From the NCBI RefSeq assembly GCF_963678975.1, contig NC_089274.1, positions 23,893,133 through 23,957,132 on the forward strand: DNA of 64,000 bases, read 5' to 3'. This DNA is from Dysidea avara (lineage: Eukaryota; Porifera; Demospongiae; Dictyoceratida; Dysideidae). Positions 50,278 to 63,500 of the stretch are shown here, piece after piece (within the stretch, counting starts at the first letter, position 1; each line of letters starts with the position of its first letter). The notes beneath the pieces are model-generated. The model did not search any database. It was not told where the DNA came from and saw nothing but the letters and a program-made list of their open reading frames with translations. A program made the translations under genes and the position numbers.

Positions 50278-50284
50278 GTGCATT

Positions 50285-50911
50285 AGAGTATCTCGATCTC
50301 GCACTTTCTACACCAAGTTGGATTTCGCGTTATAACTCCGTGGCTTTAAGTCTGATTCTTCTACACCATTGAAGAGCTCTAAGATGATTACTCCATCTGT
50401 ACAGCGAATTTCAAAGCATTACGTTGTATGTTGCATTGTAAAGCATTAATAATAATAATAATACCCCAAGCGGTTTTTCTGATAGCCGTAGCAAGTAGTT
50501 TTTTTATTAGCTAATCTCGTTTGCGTAATTGTTACACACTGTTGGTTTTTTCGTTGTATCTTCCTGGTTTTTAGCTCGATTTCTTTCAAACCACAAAAGG
50601 TTTGTGGTTCAATAGTTAACCTATTCACCCACCGATTTTCAGTTTCTTCCCATAAGCGGTTTACCCTGTAGGCGTGACAACATATTGGTGTTATTTTTCG
50701 TGAATAATCGCTCATAACTCGTTGCCTGTTTATCGTATTCCAGCCAAAGTTGGTACAGAGATGCGCCTTTATATCCCCCTTCTGTGTGCCAAATTTCAAG
50801 GCAATCGGATATGGCATTCGCGTTTTATAGCAGTTTTTGTAAGTGTGCGAAAAGAGGAAGAAAATAAGAAAAAACGAATCCTTTCTTTTAAGGGCATCGT
50901 CTGACACGTAA
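50285..50911. repeat. Repeat-derived sequence upstream of the retroelement ORF
   Basis: It carries a 153-codon minus-strand frame (SDYSRKITPICCHAYRVNRL...) ending in an (AAT)n tract. This looks like a dispersed sponge repeat read through rather than a gene. It abuts the retroelement ORF at 50912. Confidence 0.4.
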
Positions 50912-51597
50912 CCAACTGAGGTTAATTTGCATAGATGGAAAATTCAGTGTAATGCGCGATGTGTCTTATGTGACTCTGCACGTCCCACTACCGCCCATAT
51001 TTTGAGTGGGTGCCTCGGTGGGTGCCCAGTGGCTTTGGACCAGAATAGATACACCTACTGGCATAACTTGGCATTGCAATGTTTGGCGTACCAATTTATT
51101 GATCTTTGTGAAAATTTACCATTTATCCAAGTTTTTGTTGATCTCCCAAACTTGCAAGCCAATGTGTCACCTCCAGCCACAATTCCACCAGAGGTGATGG
51201 TGACTTCTTATCGTCCAGACCTTGTATTTTACAATACTGCCACCAACTCTATTGCCTTACTTGAGTTGACCTGTCCATTGGATTCAGAACACCATCTTCG
51301 GTCAGCCAGGTTACGTAAGCAGAACAAAGTAGAGTATCAGCAACTGTTAGCAGAATTAGATCGTTTGAATGTTCCTAACTATTACGAAACTCTTGAAATC
51401 AGCGTTCTAGGCCACTACCATCCTTCTTGTGTAAAGAACTTATGGAACCTGTTACATTTTGTTCACCAGGATATATTAGTGTCAAAGCAGCTCTAAGGAA
51501 AGTTTTGGATTCTGCTTCGCAGAAGTGTATTACAGCATCTCAAAGAATATTTATGGCTAGGGATTGTCGTGAGTGGTTTCCTGCCTCCCCAGACTGA
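50912..51597 (+). pseudogene. 3' end of a non-LTR retrotransposon with restriction-like endonuclease
   Basis: The frame opens at 50912 after a stop; it is a 5'-truncated copy, so there is no real start codon. It encodes a CCHC-type finger (CVLCDSARPTTAHILSGC) and then a restriction-like endonuclease pattern: RPDLVFYN, SIALLELTCPLDSE, and KQNKVEYQQLLAELD. This is the order expected downstream of the reverse transcriptase in R2/NeSL-type elements, whose endonuclease nicks target DNA for target-primed reverse transcription. Near 51450 the frame shifts by one base. The original tail (KAALRKVLDSAS ... WFPASPD) ends at 51597. The 3' UTR probably runs to about 51735. Confidence 0.72.
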
Positions 51598-51837
51598 CTC
51601 TTTAGTTAGTTAAATGTACATGCATGTATACTTACTTTATGTTTTGTACTCCCTTGCCATGCCCACCCAGGTGTTTTTAACCAACCCTGTCTGGTGGTCG
51701 CATGTGACCGAGGATTCCTTAATGTTAATGTAAATGTTTATGTCTCATTATAATAATGATGGTTTTCTCTCATTAAGCCAATTTTTGAAGTCGCATATCT
51801 CGGAAACGCTTGAAGCGATTTCACTCAAATTTGGAAT

Positions 51838-52211
51838 TAGTCTCGCGTGGCCAGACCGCTATTTCAGCGCAGGGGCTTATCGATTAGAGATTATAAGCGC
51901 CCGCGCAGAAAAGGGTCTGGTCCAGTTCGTATAGGTAAGTCGTTCACAGAATCAACAACGTGGTGTTGGGTGTTGATTGGGGTCACGTCATCCCAATGGT
52001 CACTACGTCATTGGCTTACGCGTTTGAATGCCGTATATGGATAATTGTGAATGTCAGATGACGTACCTATGATCAGCACTCCAAGTGTTGACGACGGTGC
52101 TGAGGACGACTTGCCTATATGAACTGGACCAGACCCTTTTCTGCGCGGGCGCTTATAATCTCTAATCGATAAGCCCCTGCGCTGAAATAGCGGTCTGGCC
52201 ACGCGAGACTA
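51838..52211. mobile_element. TAGTCTCGCG-ended MITE with 9-base duplication
   Basis: The arms of about 100 bases are inverted, starting TAGTCTCGCGTGGCCAGACC. It is flanked by ATTTGGAAT at 51829-51837 and 52212-52220. Mirror-image short ORFs on both strands result from the inverted arms. Confidence 0.9.
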
Positions 52212-52362
52212 ATTTGGAATGTGGAGTGCTGAAGTTGGAGGGCGTGTCCACAGCAAAAATCGTCTTGTTTCATCAAGGCAGCACAGAGCTACGGAGGTGC
52301 GAAAATTGCATTTTCGTTCTTCCTGTTAATATACTCACAGGTGTTGCGCGCCGGCTTCTTGG

Positions 52363-52801
52363 TAGTGGTGTGCGATATCAGGATTTTTATTTCGATATTA
52401 TATCGATACAATATTGGGGTAAATATCGAAATTTCGATACGATTTTCGATAATTTTTAATTGTGTGGGTGGTGTAATTGCGTGGGCGGCCGATATTTATA
52501 AATATGCTTGAAATACAATTTGCACACAAATTATTGCATATAAAACTAATAATAAGCCTAGAAAACTGGCAGACAAGTTTTTAAAATGGCTAGATAGTAC
52601 AAAACCAACCTTCATTTCTAGCGTGATTGCGCAATCTGTAGATTTATTGAAATATTCTTCGATATTTCGATAATTATCGCAAAATATCACCTTTTCGATA
52701 AATATCGAAATCTGCTAAAGCAGTATCGAAAATCGATACGATAACGATATCGACAAAATTATCGCAAAATCGATATTTTTTCGATATATCGCACATCACT
52801 A
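52363..52801. mobile_element. hAT-type MITE
   Basis: The ends are TAGTGGTGTGCGATAT and the inverse ending CGCACATCACTA. The 8-base duplication CTTCTTGG is at 52355-52362 and 52802-52809. The interior is dense in TATCGATA / TTCGATA repeats, like the element at 583. Confidence 0.92.
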
Positions 52802-53094
52802 CTTCTTGGGCCGCACGACACACCACCGTGTGTCTTGATGTATGCTCTATAAGAATCCATGCACCTATAGATGTACCCTAGATACTTGATTAGGTTGATT
52901 TTGGCTTGATCTCAAGCTATATAAACAAGCACACAAAAAGGTTTTAGAATTTTCAACTATAGAGTAGGGACCATAGCACATTGATAAAAAGTACTGAAAC
53001 AAGCTGGAGTAGTGCATGATATCAAATCACAGTAAAACAATTAGAAGTGTGTATATCCCTACTGTGCATTTTCATTATAATATCAGGGATATAA

Positions 53095-53300
53095 CACTTC
53101 AAGTTTCCTAGCAACTTGTTGAAAACGTTTCGGGTCGATCTGAAGGCTTTTTGGGGCTTAGTTTTACTTAACCAGTACTGCTTCATCATTCTCCAGAAAA
53201 GGTGAGGCTGGTTTTTGGGTGATGTTTTTCATGGGCCATGCCCACACTTTTGTGGTCCCTACCATACAGTACTATTGTATTGTATGATGCATGTACATAG
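53095..53300. repeat. Dispersed repeat family R1, copy 3
   Basis: It shares CTAGCAACTTGTTG, GAGGCTGGTTTTTGGGTGAT and CATGGGCCATGCC with 20960-21130. Confidence 0.65.
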
Positions 53301-55210
53301 CTAACTTGTTGGCAAAGTAGTTTTTTCAAAACATGTAATGGATGATTGGGCGTCTGCACATGAACTACTCAAGAGCTGCTAACTAATATGTGGTATCAAC
53401 ATCAGTAGCTGTATTGCTCTGTGCGAGGGGTGAGACACCTTTGCAATCTGTACGTGATTTGAAATCATTTCATGATTTGAAACCTGATTTGTGACTCGAT
53501 TGAAATTGGGTTTGTGATTTGTTTTGAAACCTCATGTGTGATTGCTGTAGTGTGATTTGTGAGGTTATTATTGGGTTCTGAAAGACAATACTTTATGATT
53601 AAAAACTAGTGTTGTATCACTGTGAGCTTGTATTGTTTAGAAATACGTTTTCGAGACTAGTTTTAAAGCAGTTGTAATTATTTGCGTGGGCAAAATTGCT
53701 TGAGATTGTTGATTTGTAGCTGAAGGGCATACGTGATTTGTGGAGGTGTCATACCCCCAGCTCTGTGAAACAAATGAATTAAACTGGATATGATTTACTT
53801 ATTAATACATATATGCACAATTAAATTATGCAATTAGCTACAGTGCTGGAGGCTATATATATATATATATATATATATATTTAATAGTTATACCATGGCC
53901 ACAAGGGATATATTTGCCTGACATATATGCCCAAGCCCGAGGGCAGCAGGCCCAAGCATATATATCAAGCAAATCCCGAGTGGCCATGGTATAAGTAATA
54001 TATACCACTCTGGTATGTTCACCTAATAGGTGAAGGAAGACAAACCTGCATTCACCACATTACTTTTATACAGCGGTTTGCAAACATCAATTGTGGGCAC
54101 AAAAAAGAAATGATTGTGGGTCTCACTGGTTGTAGTGATACCATTATAAACCAAATAACCACTTTGTGGATGAATAAAGTAACCTAAGGTGCTGAAATAA
54201 ACACTTAGACATAATTATAGGTTGTGAATGTTTGAGGCAGCTTTTCATGCAGTTTAAATGTACTCTGTAGAAAAACAATCCCCACATTGCAAAAATGATT
54301 ATGTAGTGATGTCTTGTAACTGAACTGTGCAATGCTGATTCGCTCGATTCTTTTTGCTTCGCATGCCCTTAACTAAACCAACATGTTTAACTCAAACCCA
54401 CAATACTAAACTTTAAGCAGCTCTAATTCAAACCCACAATGCAAAACTTTAAGCATCTCTATATAAATAATCAAAGGGAACTGATGCTTTGTAGCTGCCT
54501 CAGCATCAAAGGCAGTTGTGGTCAGATCTATATCATATCGCCCTAACCACAGGGCGATATCTAGATATCGCCCTGTGGTCAGGGAAATATGTGATATATA
54601 ACCCTGTGGTTTCCTTCAATCTGAGGTGTCAAAGTGGTATATATATATATATATGTATGTCACTATGATTCAAACGTGCTTAGTAAAGTGTGACGACCCC
54701 TCAAAGTAGTGAGTTTATGGTCTGTATTTTTGGTAAAATGTTGAGTCTTGTTAAAAAGCAATAGAAACAAGCTGGCAACATATAATGTAAACCAATTGTT
54801 GAGTAGGCAGACATACTTTTGTCACTATAATATTACCACACATCATGATAAATATTATTCTAGGCAACACCCCATAAACATCATCACATATTAGAAGTAC
54901 AAACAAAAATCATGCATTAAAACAAGTATTTTTCTGTTGTGCACCAGCTGCAGATAACCTTCTCTATACTGACAATCAGATTAAGATAGATATATAATGA
55001 CGTAACTTTAGTCAGAATGATAATTTTGGATCACAGTTACTACATAAAGATGTCATAAAGCATGTAAGCAACCCATCTACAACTCTATGTATATGATGTA
55101 CGTGTGTGCAGGCTATTAAATGTTTTAAATGCAGGTATACTTGTGCGTGTGTGTGTGCAATACATTTGCAAGTACGTTTTTTCTGGTTAAAGTTTTCTAA
55201 ACGGTGTTCA
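53300..55210. other. No gene recognised; palindromes and AT runs
   Basis: There is an (AT)n tract at about 53854-53881. A palindrome at about 53928-53992 (ATACCATGGCCAC ... inverse, centre GCCCGAGGGC). Another at 54535-54590 (TATCGCCCT.ACCACAGGGCGATA). Confidence 0.55.
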
Positions 55211-55211
55211 G

Positions 55212-56917
55212 TTAGTCCAAAGTACACCAATAATTTGCTTGAGAAATTTCATGATATCGATAGTTGTAAAAACAACGCTGCTTTGGTACACTTTGTTTGA
55301 ATGAAAGCGATTCCAAAATTTCACTCTCTATGTTACACTGTGATACAGAGAAGGTTGATGCCCCACTCTCTTTTGCATGAGCAATTCCATTTGTTAGTAA
55401 ACTTTTGATTGAAGTTTTGGTAGATACCACTGTGGTGATATGGGCATGTGATGGCATTGGCAAGCTATAATAATGAAACAATTTGAAGCTTACAAGATCA
55501 GTAACAATTGCTTTGGACTCCACTACATATGTTGAAACCAAATCTGGTACAGCTGGACACAGAAAATGATGAGAAAATTCTTCTTCACCAGTAAACACTT
55601 GGCCTATCTCGAACTGTGATGAATACTTGTTGACTAGAGCTAATGCACCTGGGATGTGCCTTGCTGTCATCTTTTTCCACCCAGGTATTCTAGAAGAACT
55701 AGATTGAAGATGTTTCGGTGCTTCAAAACGATAATTATTCCAGTTAGTTACCATAACTACAGGTCGGAATAATCTGTCTTGAAGAGATATCATCATTTGA
55801 TTGACTTTAGTTAAACTAGCCCTGCGCATCAATTCCTTGTATAACATAAACCGCAATCGTTGGTTATGATATTTTACATGGCAATTTATCTTAGACATTA
55901 TAAATGTAACTTGTACTCCTCTAATATTGAGGCAGAAAGGATAAGCCATAACTGTACCTATTAGTTTCCTACTTACTCTAATACCAAACTGCCAATCACT
56001 CCTAGTGCTGGGGTGCTTGGTGTAATAATACACCATTGTAGAATTTACAAAAGCAGAAGGATTATTTGCATTCATAAAGTCCACTATCTCATCAGCATCA
56101 TTACTACGACTTAGTGAAACCCATTGAAATCCTTGTGGTAAAGAGTATGGTTCTTGTCTAACATTTTCTGGTAATGGCTCAATAGGACCAACCTCCCCTA
56201 CCTCTTGTCCACGCCACAAAATAGGAAGGCCTGCAAATTCATCCGCTACTTTACAGACCAGAGACTTGATTGCTAATGATGACAACTCACCATGTTTTCT
56301 CTTCATTGAAGTATATGCTCGGTAAATCAGCTCATAGGGTAACTGCCATGTCAGTTCAACACAACCTGTTTTAATACAGATCAGCACCAAGTCTCCTTCC
56401 TCTATGTCTAAGATATCACGTTCAAGTTTAAATTTATGCTTTTGTAAGTCCCAAATGGTCAGTTCACTGGGAAGTTTATCAAATTTTTCATCTAGTTGTA
56501 TACACTCATTTGATGGTTTTATATAATGACAAGGAATAAATTCACTTATTTTTCTTGGATAATATGCTTTTTTGAAATCTTCAAGCCATTCTATTGCTTC
56601 AGGTAATCCCGTTGCATATGTTAGAGCTTCAAGTAGTCTAGTATCAAACCAGTTCCAGTATTCAGAATCAGCTAATAATTCTAGGAGTTCGTCCAGAGTA
56701 TTAGTGCGTCTTATTTTTCGTATTAGCTTTCTAGGGAGATTACTCCCAAGTGTATTGATCCTTTCAATACAAGCCCTTTTTAGATTGGAAAACTTCATAG
56801 TTGACAGAAAACCTTCGATTGCAGATGTTGTTTTGTTGAAAGCTGAGTCAATATTTATGTTTTCTGAAAATTTAATCAATTCTGTTGAATGTTCCTTGGC
56901 ATGGTCAGAAGATTGCC
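55212..56917 (-). CDS. CARD-NMT copy B, exon 2: adaptor-like domain plus N-myristoyltransferase-like domain
   Basis: This is a paralogue of 17859-19558 in the same layout. It starts at a CTGTAG/GGCAATC acceptor, with two bases completing a codon, so the upstream exon must end in phase 1. Order: linker with SSDHAKEHSTELIKFS; domain with YWNWFDTRLLEALTYATG and TGCVELTW; NMT-like module from LWRGQEVGEVGPIEP through RQEPYSLPQGFQW, WQFGIR, YKELMRR, ALALVNKYSSQFEIGQ to FYNYRYHEISQANYWCTLD. The acyl-CoA loop is again altered (KYHNQRLRFM where NMTs have RSKRxAP). The frame stays open upstream to an ATG at 57029, giving a hydrophobic start (TILTVICMFWVLIIV), but that extension is probably translated intron. 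The CARD exon is expected right of base 64000. Confidence 0.83.
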
Positions 56918-57687
56918 CTACAGGTAAATCAAAACAGTGTACAATAATAAGCACCCAAAACATACATATAACAGTTAAAATGGTTCTACTACCAAGCACA
57001 GGAGGATATTTTGCTATGAACCAAGGCATTAAACATCAGCCCCATTCATGCAGTTATGTAGCATGCATGGTGATGTTGCATTTAAAAGTAAGACTGCATG
57101 CCTTATGCTGTATACTGAATTAATGAGCAGATTAAACAGCACAGCTATAAGCTATAGTATTGACTATATGTTCATGTTCACCACATCCACAGATACAAAC
57201 TATGTGGTGATAGTAATACTTGTCATGCAGGCCATACTTGTCATGCAGGCCATACATGTAACACCATGTAATATTCATGACACTACTCATATTTATGGAC
57301 AAGTAATGCATGTATGATACTAAGATACTGGGCTTTACAGAGCGAAGACACTGGTTTTCCCTTCTCCAAGCCCCTCTCATAATTGTACTGGTAATTAAGC
57401 TGAGTGTACTATAGGGTAGCTAATTTTTGTTTTAGTTGTAGTTATGATATCTTTGCTTCAATTCTATAATACGTACCATTTACTGCATGAAAAAAATTAA
57501 GCACATTCATGACACTTCATTTACTCTCAGAAAAAATGAATTTGTGCATGGTATAGTATGTAGCACCAATACCTGTTCATGACTTGACCTATTGTGTAAT
57601 TTGTTACGTTTAAACTTGCAATGACAAAAATAAGTCAATATTATTAAGCACAGTAGTACTTAATAAGCAGGGATCAGTAAGAAATCA
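56918..57687. other. 5' flank or intron of CARD-NMT copy B
   Basis: Inferred intron sequence. There is a small tandem repeat at 57217-57254 (CTTGTCATGCAGGCCATA, two copies). No gene. Confidence 0.5.
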
Positions 57688-59741
57688 TAATGGCTTTGTA
57701 CTTTACAAACAGTCTTGCAATAAATTTTACCCGAAAAACCACCTTGAATGTATTAGTACTGCTGTAATGAGGTTAAACAAAGCAGAAAGATGAATGTTTC
57801 AATGTACAGTGAGTTTTAAAAATTTCAAGTCGCCTACATTTCATCTGCCTGCCTTCCTGCTACCTGCCTGCTGTAAAACCCTGGTAGCGCTAGGTGTACA
57901 GCTCCAGAAATTTCAGACAGCTAAGGTAATGATGGTGTATTCATGGATTTGTTGTTCCGATTATGCTTTGTCCACTGTACCATATATGCTGCTCATTTTC
58001 ATCATTCATTGGTCTTACTTGTTTTTCCTGAAGGATAATTGATAGTTGTGGTACATGCCACTGCCATAAAATGTCATTTTTACATGTGATTTTAATGAAG
58101 TGTGAACACGTAACATAACTAGCTAGTTAGAGATAAAATAAACAAACTAGTTATTAAAAATTTAAAGGAAGTGGGGATTGATATAATACACATTACAAAA
58201 GTAAGGAAATAAGTTACAGCTGAAATAAAAATGATCTATGCAACAAAGAATAAGGAAAAAAGTCAAAATAGACGGCTACTTACTAAAATTAGGCACATTT
58301 TAATGCTTACTTTTAGCTAACATCTTGAAACAAGACTAGCCAAAAGTCAGCATTAAAATATGTTTCATTTTAGCAAGTAGCCATCTAATTTCTTTTTCGC
58401 ATCAAGCCCTACTTCCTTGAAAAATTTTGTTTTGAAAACTGCTTTTGCTGCTTCCAGATAAAGTTATATGATGGGATATGCTTGTCAGGCTCCAAGAGTA
58501 GTGCCCATGACAGTTCACATTGTCCTTAGTCTCTTCTTTAAAGCCACCTCAGCTTGACACATACTTACACATCCCATGATGTCCCCATCATGTGACTTTT
58601 ATCTTGAAGTTTTCCCACACAGGCACTGTCAGTTTATTAGACTGCTTTGTAACCCTCTTCATGTCTAATCATTGAATTTTTCAAAATGCTTATGGTTAGC
58701 TAGTTTTCAGTGTACTAATCTAGCAATACTCCAATGCAGGTACCTGGTTGGATAGTTGACAAAACAGTCTTAACTGCTCTATTAGAGTGTTTTACTACAG
58801 GTAATTACTCTATTAGAGTGTTTTGATCATTTTAGTGGAGGGATCCAACAATGCTACAAAGAAGCATTGTGCTGTAAAATCCAACCTGTATTATCAAGCA
58901 TTGTTTGTCGTGCAACCTGTAGTGATCTCTTCACAGTAACTATTTCTCCGGAACAGTTGTTTGCACAAAGTTTTTAACTTAGTAGCTAGATGACACAATA
59001 GACTAGTACACTAGTGTGGTCATTCTGCAGCATGAGTGGCCAGCTGTGGCATATACTAACCAGCCAGCTGCCAGTCCAGACTCTGCCTAAACACCTTGCA
59101 CGATGTATCCTACAGTGGAGCTTAATGGATATAGCCATTAGCATCGTAAAAATATTCATGACTTATGGCTGGTAAAGTAACTAGTTTGGCACATTTAAAG
59201 CATCATTATTTGGTTTTCTGTGCTTAATTACACACCCACAATTGAAGATACACTTACGTTTGGCCTCAGTACATCTTGTTACTTAATTTGAGCTTGTGAC
59301 CCTCATGCTTGTGTGTATTATACATCAGGCAAATCACTCATGCCCATTATTACAACTCCTACATATACAGTGGAATCCCTATTGGCTTGGGGGAAGGGTG
59401 TTTGTATAATTGAAAAGTACATAAATCAAATGTCCATACAGTTATATACAGAGCTTTGCTCAGTTATTCTAATAAAGCACACACTTATTGACTGATTGGG
59501 CAGTCAGCTATAATCAAATGTTCATGATTAGTTGATAGGTGTTCGGATAATTATAAAATTGGTTTCCACCAGTGACATGATTCATAATACTTGGCCAATA
59601 GTTGTTCTTCCATACTGAAATGTAGGGGGAAAAAAAACAAAAAACTTTGCAAACCGGTGACAGCATTAATAGGTGCATATATAGACGGGCTGCTGGTGTG
59701 TCCCCTGTGTAACATATGCTTCTGTTTCATGTACCATTATA

Positions 59742-60385
59742 TGTGACCGGATCTGTGAAAACAGGACACAATTGCATATTTTTTGAATTCCTGTTTATTA
59801 AATATCTATACGCTACTTAGTTAAGTGTACCCACTGACAAAATTTCAACTTCATATCCTAATAACTTTTGGAGTTACAGCCCTACAAAGTAGCAACAACA
59901 GAAAAATCGATATGTACAGCAAGTATAGGGAAAATAAATTACAGGCGCTTACAAAAACGGTTGTAACTTACAAATGGACTGAGGTACGGAGTTAAACTTT
60001 TCACCATCATGTTCACCATGAACAGGGGAATCAATTACTGGGTAAGGGTTTCCTTTACTCGCCCTTCTTCACTGCATACAAAGGCAAAATTCATGAAGAA
60101 AAATTGATTGCATACGATCGCTTTGACATGTCGTAAACAAACACTCATACCTTACGTATCCTTGGGTCCACTGCAACAAAACAAAGTTTCCAACTCCTCT
60201 TGAGCAGGTGAATAAGATGATATCCAGGGTTTTATTGTTAGTTCTTTCCTTCACTAAGAAAGAGGGGTTAAAAAATTTACGATTTTTTTCAGTAATACGC
60301 AAGTATTTCACCCAATGTATTTAATGCTTTATACTGTAAATTTAGGCTTGTGCAATTATGTCCCTTTTTCGCAGATCTGGTCACA
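59742..60385. mobile_element. TA-flanked MITE, TGTGACCGG ends
   Basis: The ends are TGTGACCGGATCTGTGAAAA and the inverse of TGTGACCAGATCTGCGAAAA. They are flanked by TA at 59740-59741 and 60386-60387. The paralogous segment near 3340-3352 shows the intact empty site CCATTATATTGTTGG. Related to 31879-32135. Confidence 0.9.
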
Positions 60386-60572
60386 TATTGTTGGTAAAGA
60401 CATCAACAGAAAATTCATTTTTAAAATGTTTTAGTAAATGATATAAGGTGCAAACCAATTATTCTAAGTGGAGTCACATTTTTACTTATAGTTTTGTTTA
60501 CTGTAGCTACTTGATTGTTGTAGATACGATTTTGTACTTGGGAAAAAAATTATTCTAAGTAGTGGTGAAGTC

Positions 60573-63500
60573 CAAGGGCGGATCCAGACTTTTGGAAAGG
60601 GATGGGGGTCAAAATGAATGAAACTACAGGGAAGGCACACCTTAGTGTGCGAAACACAGCATGCAAACATGAGGGTCTGAGAGTATGCCCCCAGGAAATT
60701 TTTGAAAATTAGACCCTCTGAGATGGAACCTGAGAGTGATTTCAGCATGGGTTCATCACAATTTTTGTTCGACTGTTGTGTTAGAGGTGACTACTCTATT
60801 AGGGTATCTCGATCTTGATACCTTGGTTTTGATGTTTATACAGTGTAAAATTGTTGATGGGCCAGGGTTTCTAGCTACCCTCTTGGTAAACTATTTTTTA
60901 TAGCCTGTACGGCAGCTCTGCACAGTATACAACTATGTGCACTCAAATACAATGGTGTAGTCACTAGACAGGATCTTAGAATGCACTCAATGCAGTTCCC
61001 TTGAAAATGCTGACAAACTCTAAATATTGAAAGGTTTATACATTTAAGGGTGCTAGCGTCTTTTTGAAGCCACACAAATGCTGTTGTTTTTACCTTTGAT
61101 ACAGGCAAAAAGGAAGCTACAGAAATCTAAACTACTGCTTCGAAGATTGACCTAACTTTCTACTGTACAGAGACCAAAGTATAAGATTGTACCTTGTTTC
61201 ATTCACGCGCTATAGTCCCTCAAAGTAGCGATTTCCAACCTACCAATTTTTCACACATATTTTTGCTACTTAAATTATACACCTTCAGTAAACATTTCAC
61301 AAGCTGTCGTTCCAGTAAATGATAGCCAATGCTTCGTACTTCGTAATGCATTTTACTGGATTAAAATCCATGCGGTATTTATTGAAATACAGCAAATCGA
61401 AGTTTGAGAAATAAAAATCCCCATAGGGAGTCCATACAAATACTTGCGTACGTAATTCTAATCGGAAGAATGTGGCACCGGTGATGGCCGAAGTTTCTGA
61501 GTGTTTCCGCGTGAATCTGCTGCTGATGAGGACGAAGAAAGTGGTTCTGGGCAAACCATATATGCTGGTTTCGATTTTTTCATGTGTTTTTTGATTGGAG
61601 GACGATTGATGTTGGATTACGATGGAAATATGGCCCTTTTAAAGATAAATCACCATCTAGCACTGTTCAGAATTCAGCATTACAATCACCCTGGGCTTCA
61701 AGGCACCCCCCTGCATCAATGCAAGCATAGTTTGAAGGTGAGCAGTTTGTTGTCTTGCGCGGAATTGCAAAATAAGGTTCAAGGTTGAGCATAATCAGTT
61801 TTCAAAAGTGGAGACTGGCATGTGATACCAGCCTTACTTGGCTTCACACTTACCTGTTGTCATATTCTGGTGTATTTACTGCTGTTTAGATCCATCCATT
61901 TTATAGCAGCTTCAGTGATTGTAATTTTGATCAGAAACTGTTTATAATTTCTCTTTGTAGTATGGTGATGTCATTGTGTTATATAATAATTATCATCCTT
62001 AGTGCTTACAATGTGACAAATAAAGCTGAGCAGTGTCCAAACAAATCTATTTTAAAAATTATGTTGCTCTTACATTGTGTTATCTGATTGTCATGTTTCC
62101 GAAGTATGTGTTAATTGTGACTTTTGATGCCAGTAATTACCATGTTATAAAATATTACTGATTATTCTAGTTAGTCATCCCTGAAAATGCATTAGGTACC
62201 TGTGTATACTTAGTGTTACACATTAGACGCAGTTTTATCTGTGAATCACTTGCTTTATTCATGTAATATTCCAAGTGGTCAGTCTACAAAGAAGTGGTCA
62301 CTTTTGAGAGGTTTTACCTAGTTCATATGCTGTTCTCCATGAAATAGTTATGTGGTGAAAATTTCATGTCATTTTTAGTTTCTTATCTAGATTTATGACA
62401 CTTTGAATACTGCGTTTGGTGCCATGCAACATACATAAAAAGCATTGAAAATGCTGTACACAAAAATCATCACACTGTCAACTTCTTTCCTTATATCTTT
62501 TGATAGGAACCACTGATTGAGGTGGGGTTTGCACTACAATGACCCTGAAAACAAGCACAATATTTGTAATACCAATGAATGTATGGAATGTTAATTATTT
62601 AGTTTAGTTGGAAATCTCTACTCAAAGTCAACCCATACATTTTTCTTATTCCGAGATACTGGCTGCTTGCACAGGCATCAAATTCGCTGTGAAGGTTCTT
62701 CAACAAACTTGTGGAAACTTAGCGCAGGGATTTGTCTTTGCACTTCTTCTTTCTTGAGTTATAAAACAAAGAGTGAGTGCCCGCGAGCGAACTTCGACTT
62801 CCGGGCCTTGTAACTCCGTGCTGGATCACAACAATTATAATTCCATGCGCTAAAAGTTTACAAATTTATCACTGATGGTCCACCAAAAGTTTGGTAGAGA
62901 TCCGACTATCGTGTATTCCAGAATATCGCCTTTTACAATGCAGTGTAGAACATGCGCACGCCGACCAGTTATTACTACAAATTCCAATAAACCACAAATG
63001 CCAACTTTATCAAATAACCAGTTATAAACGAAGTTCTAAACAAAAGAAAAGCTCTTGTTCCTTTTCTTTACACACTGGGACACCTTCCTGTTGCTTGTGG
63101 AGTCGCCAAGCCTGCTCTTCGATAGGTAACGCCTCGTAACGCACCGTCAGTGTCTTGTTATGTGTGATAAATCCAGCTGGAACATCGTCACTACCTAAGA
63201 ACAGGTGTACAATACAAATATAACTTACCAGCGTACACTATCACTTGAGAAAACGCAGAAGAACGTGTGTTGGCTACAAATCAGCTTGTGTCTCGGCTTG
63301 TGTTCGCACGTATCTTCAAAACTAGCAGTAACTTTCAGGCTAATTCACTCTATTTTCACTCTTGGACACCCAGACGATCATTTTCGTGATGGTTTTCAAA
63401 CGAAACAGGCTGTTTCTTGGCCAATTCCTTTGGCGCAAAACACAGCCGCCTAACACGGATACTTTGAGTATGCCAATTATGATGTAACAGCCGCATGTGG

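Noticed and set aside
50446-50907. 153-codon minus-strand protein gene
   Set aside because: It ends in Tyr from an AAT tract and resembles dispersed repeat sequence; no domain is recognisable.
56572-57123. 183-codon plus-strand ORF
   Set aside because: Antisense shadow of the CARD-NMT copy B exon.
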